Positions 16,785 through 16,954 of a DNA stretch of 16,954 nucleotides are shown here, piece by piece; position 1 is the stretch's first letter; the number at the start of each line of letters is the position of its first letter. The position numbers were made by a program, and so were the translations under genes. The DNA is from an uncultured Alphaproteobacteria bacterium. Lineage in GTDB: Bacteria; Pseudomonadota; Alphaproteobacteria; Rhizobiales; Ancalomicrobiaceae. The stretch is taken from the NCBI GenBank assembly GCA_937892955.1, contig CALBKH010000114.1:1-16954 (forward strand), written 5' to 3'. The notes under the pieces are model-generated. The model was not told the origin of the DNA. It did not search any database and saw nothing but the letters and a program-made list of their open reading frames with translations.

Positions 16785-16954
16785 CGCCGAGCGGCACGTC
16801 TCGGAGCCTGTCTCAGAAGTCGGCGGCAGAGGATCGGCGAGGGATTTTTGGATCTCGCCAGGAGGAAAATGATGCCGATATCGAGATATCGGCGAATTTT
16901 CCGACGCCGCGAGAGACGAAAAGACCCGTCGAGCCGACCCGTCCGATCTTCTGA
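16785..16954. other. Right-edge noncoding stretch
   Basis: I see no complete gene here. It holds the 20-bp dyad at 16874-16893, a strong ribosome-binding-like GGAGG (16861-16865) followed by ATGATG (16869-16874), and the motif GGAGCCTGTCTCA (16803-16815). The frame from 16869 stays open to the window end but is Arg/Ser-rich and unrecognisable over its 28 visible codons, so I do not call it a gene. Confidence 0.5.
16874..16893. promoter_or_regulatory. 9-bp inverted repeat, possible operator
   Basis: GCCGATATC and GATATCGGC are exact reverse complements separated by GA, a 20-bp dyad. The 2-base centre is too short for a stable RNA loop, so a dimeric DNA-binding protein site is more likely. It begins at the second ATG of an ATGATG that follows a strong GGAGG. 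Confidence 0.4.

Noticed and set aside
16869..16954. Possible truncated gene starting at ATGATG with a strong GGAGG
   Set aside because: Only 28 codons are visible, composition is Arg/Ser-rich and unrecognisable, and a dyad overlaps the start; kept as a finding, not as a CDS.

Overview
The window is GC-rich chromosomal DNA from an alphaproteobacterium, most likely of the order Hyphomicrobiales (Rhizobiales). The main reasons are the gene order lysC-ptsP-prfA-prmC followed by a DUF4167 protein and clpB, with divergent ubiG on the other side of lysC, and the protein sequences themselves (GAF-type PtsP, DUF4167, a large membrane-anchored M23 peptidase). I cannot name the genus. This is ordinary core-genome territory: I see no phage, plasmid, CRISPR array, tRNA, rRNA or complete insertion sequence.

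Layout, left to right. Positions 1-736 hold no supportable gene, only a few stem-loops. A membrane-anchored M23 peptidase (737-2740, +) is followed by a secreted alpha/beta hydrolase related to homoserine acetyltransferases (2981-4171, +). These meet a glutathione peroxidase (4238-4735, -) at a perfect 42-bp palindrome. clpB (4856-7450, -) has its own terminator and a good heat-shock (RpoH-type) promoter. Divergent from it is a MOSC-domain protein (7717-8478, +), which converges on a DUF4167 RG-rich protein (8575-9558, -) across a second bidirectional terminator. After a 517-bp spacer comes the block prmC (10076-10972), prfA (10969-12045), ptsP (12113-14389) and lysC (14487-15761), all on the minus strand and read in the order lysC, ptsP, prfA, prmC. 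ubiG (16032-16784, +) diverges from lysC. The last 170 bases carry a 9-bp inverted repeat and no complete gene.

How the genes work together. prfA and prmC are a true pair: release factor 1 is methylated by PrmC on its GGQ glutamine, and the two genes overlap by 4 bases. lysC commits aspartate to lysine, threonine and methionine synthesis. ptsP starts the nitrogen-related phosphotransfer chain, so the operon joins amino-acid supply, nitrogen sensing and translation termination. ClpB, glutathione peroxidase and the envelope peptidase are stress and envelope functions that look independently transcribed.

I found no clearly new multi-gene system. The observations most worth testing are the RG-rich DUF4167 protein with its long structured leader beside the release-factor genes, the exported MetX-like hydrolase, the structured lysC leader and the unexplained right edge.
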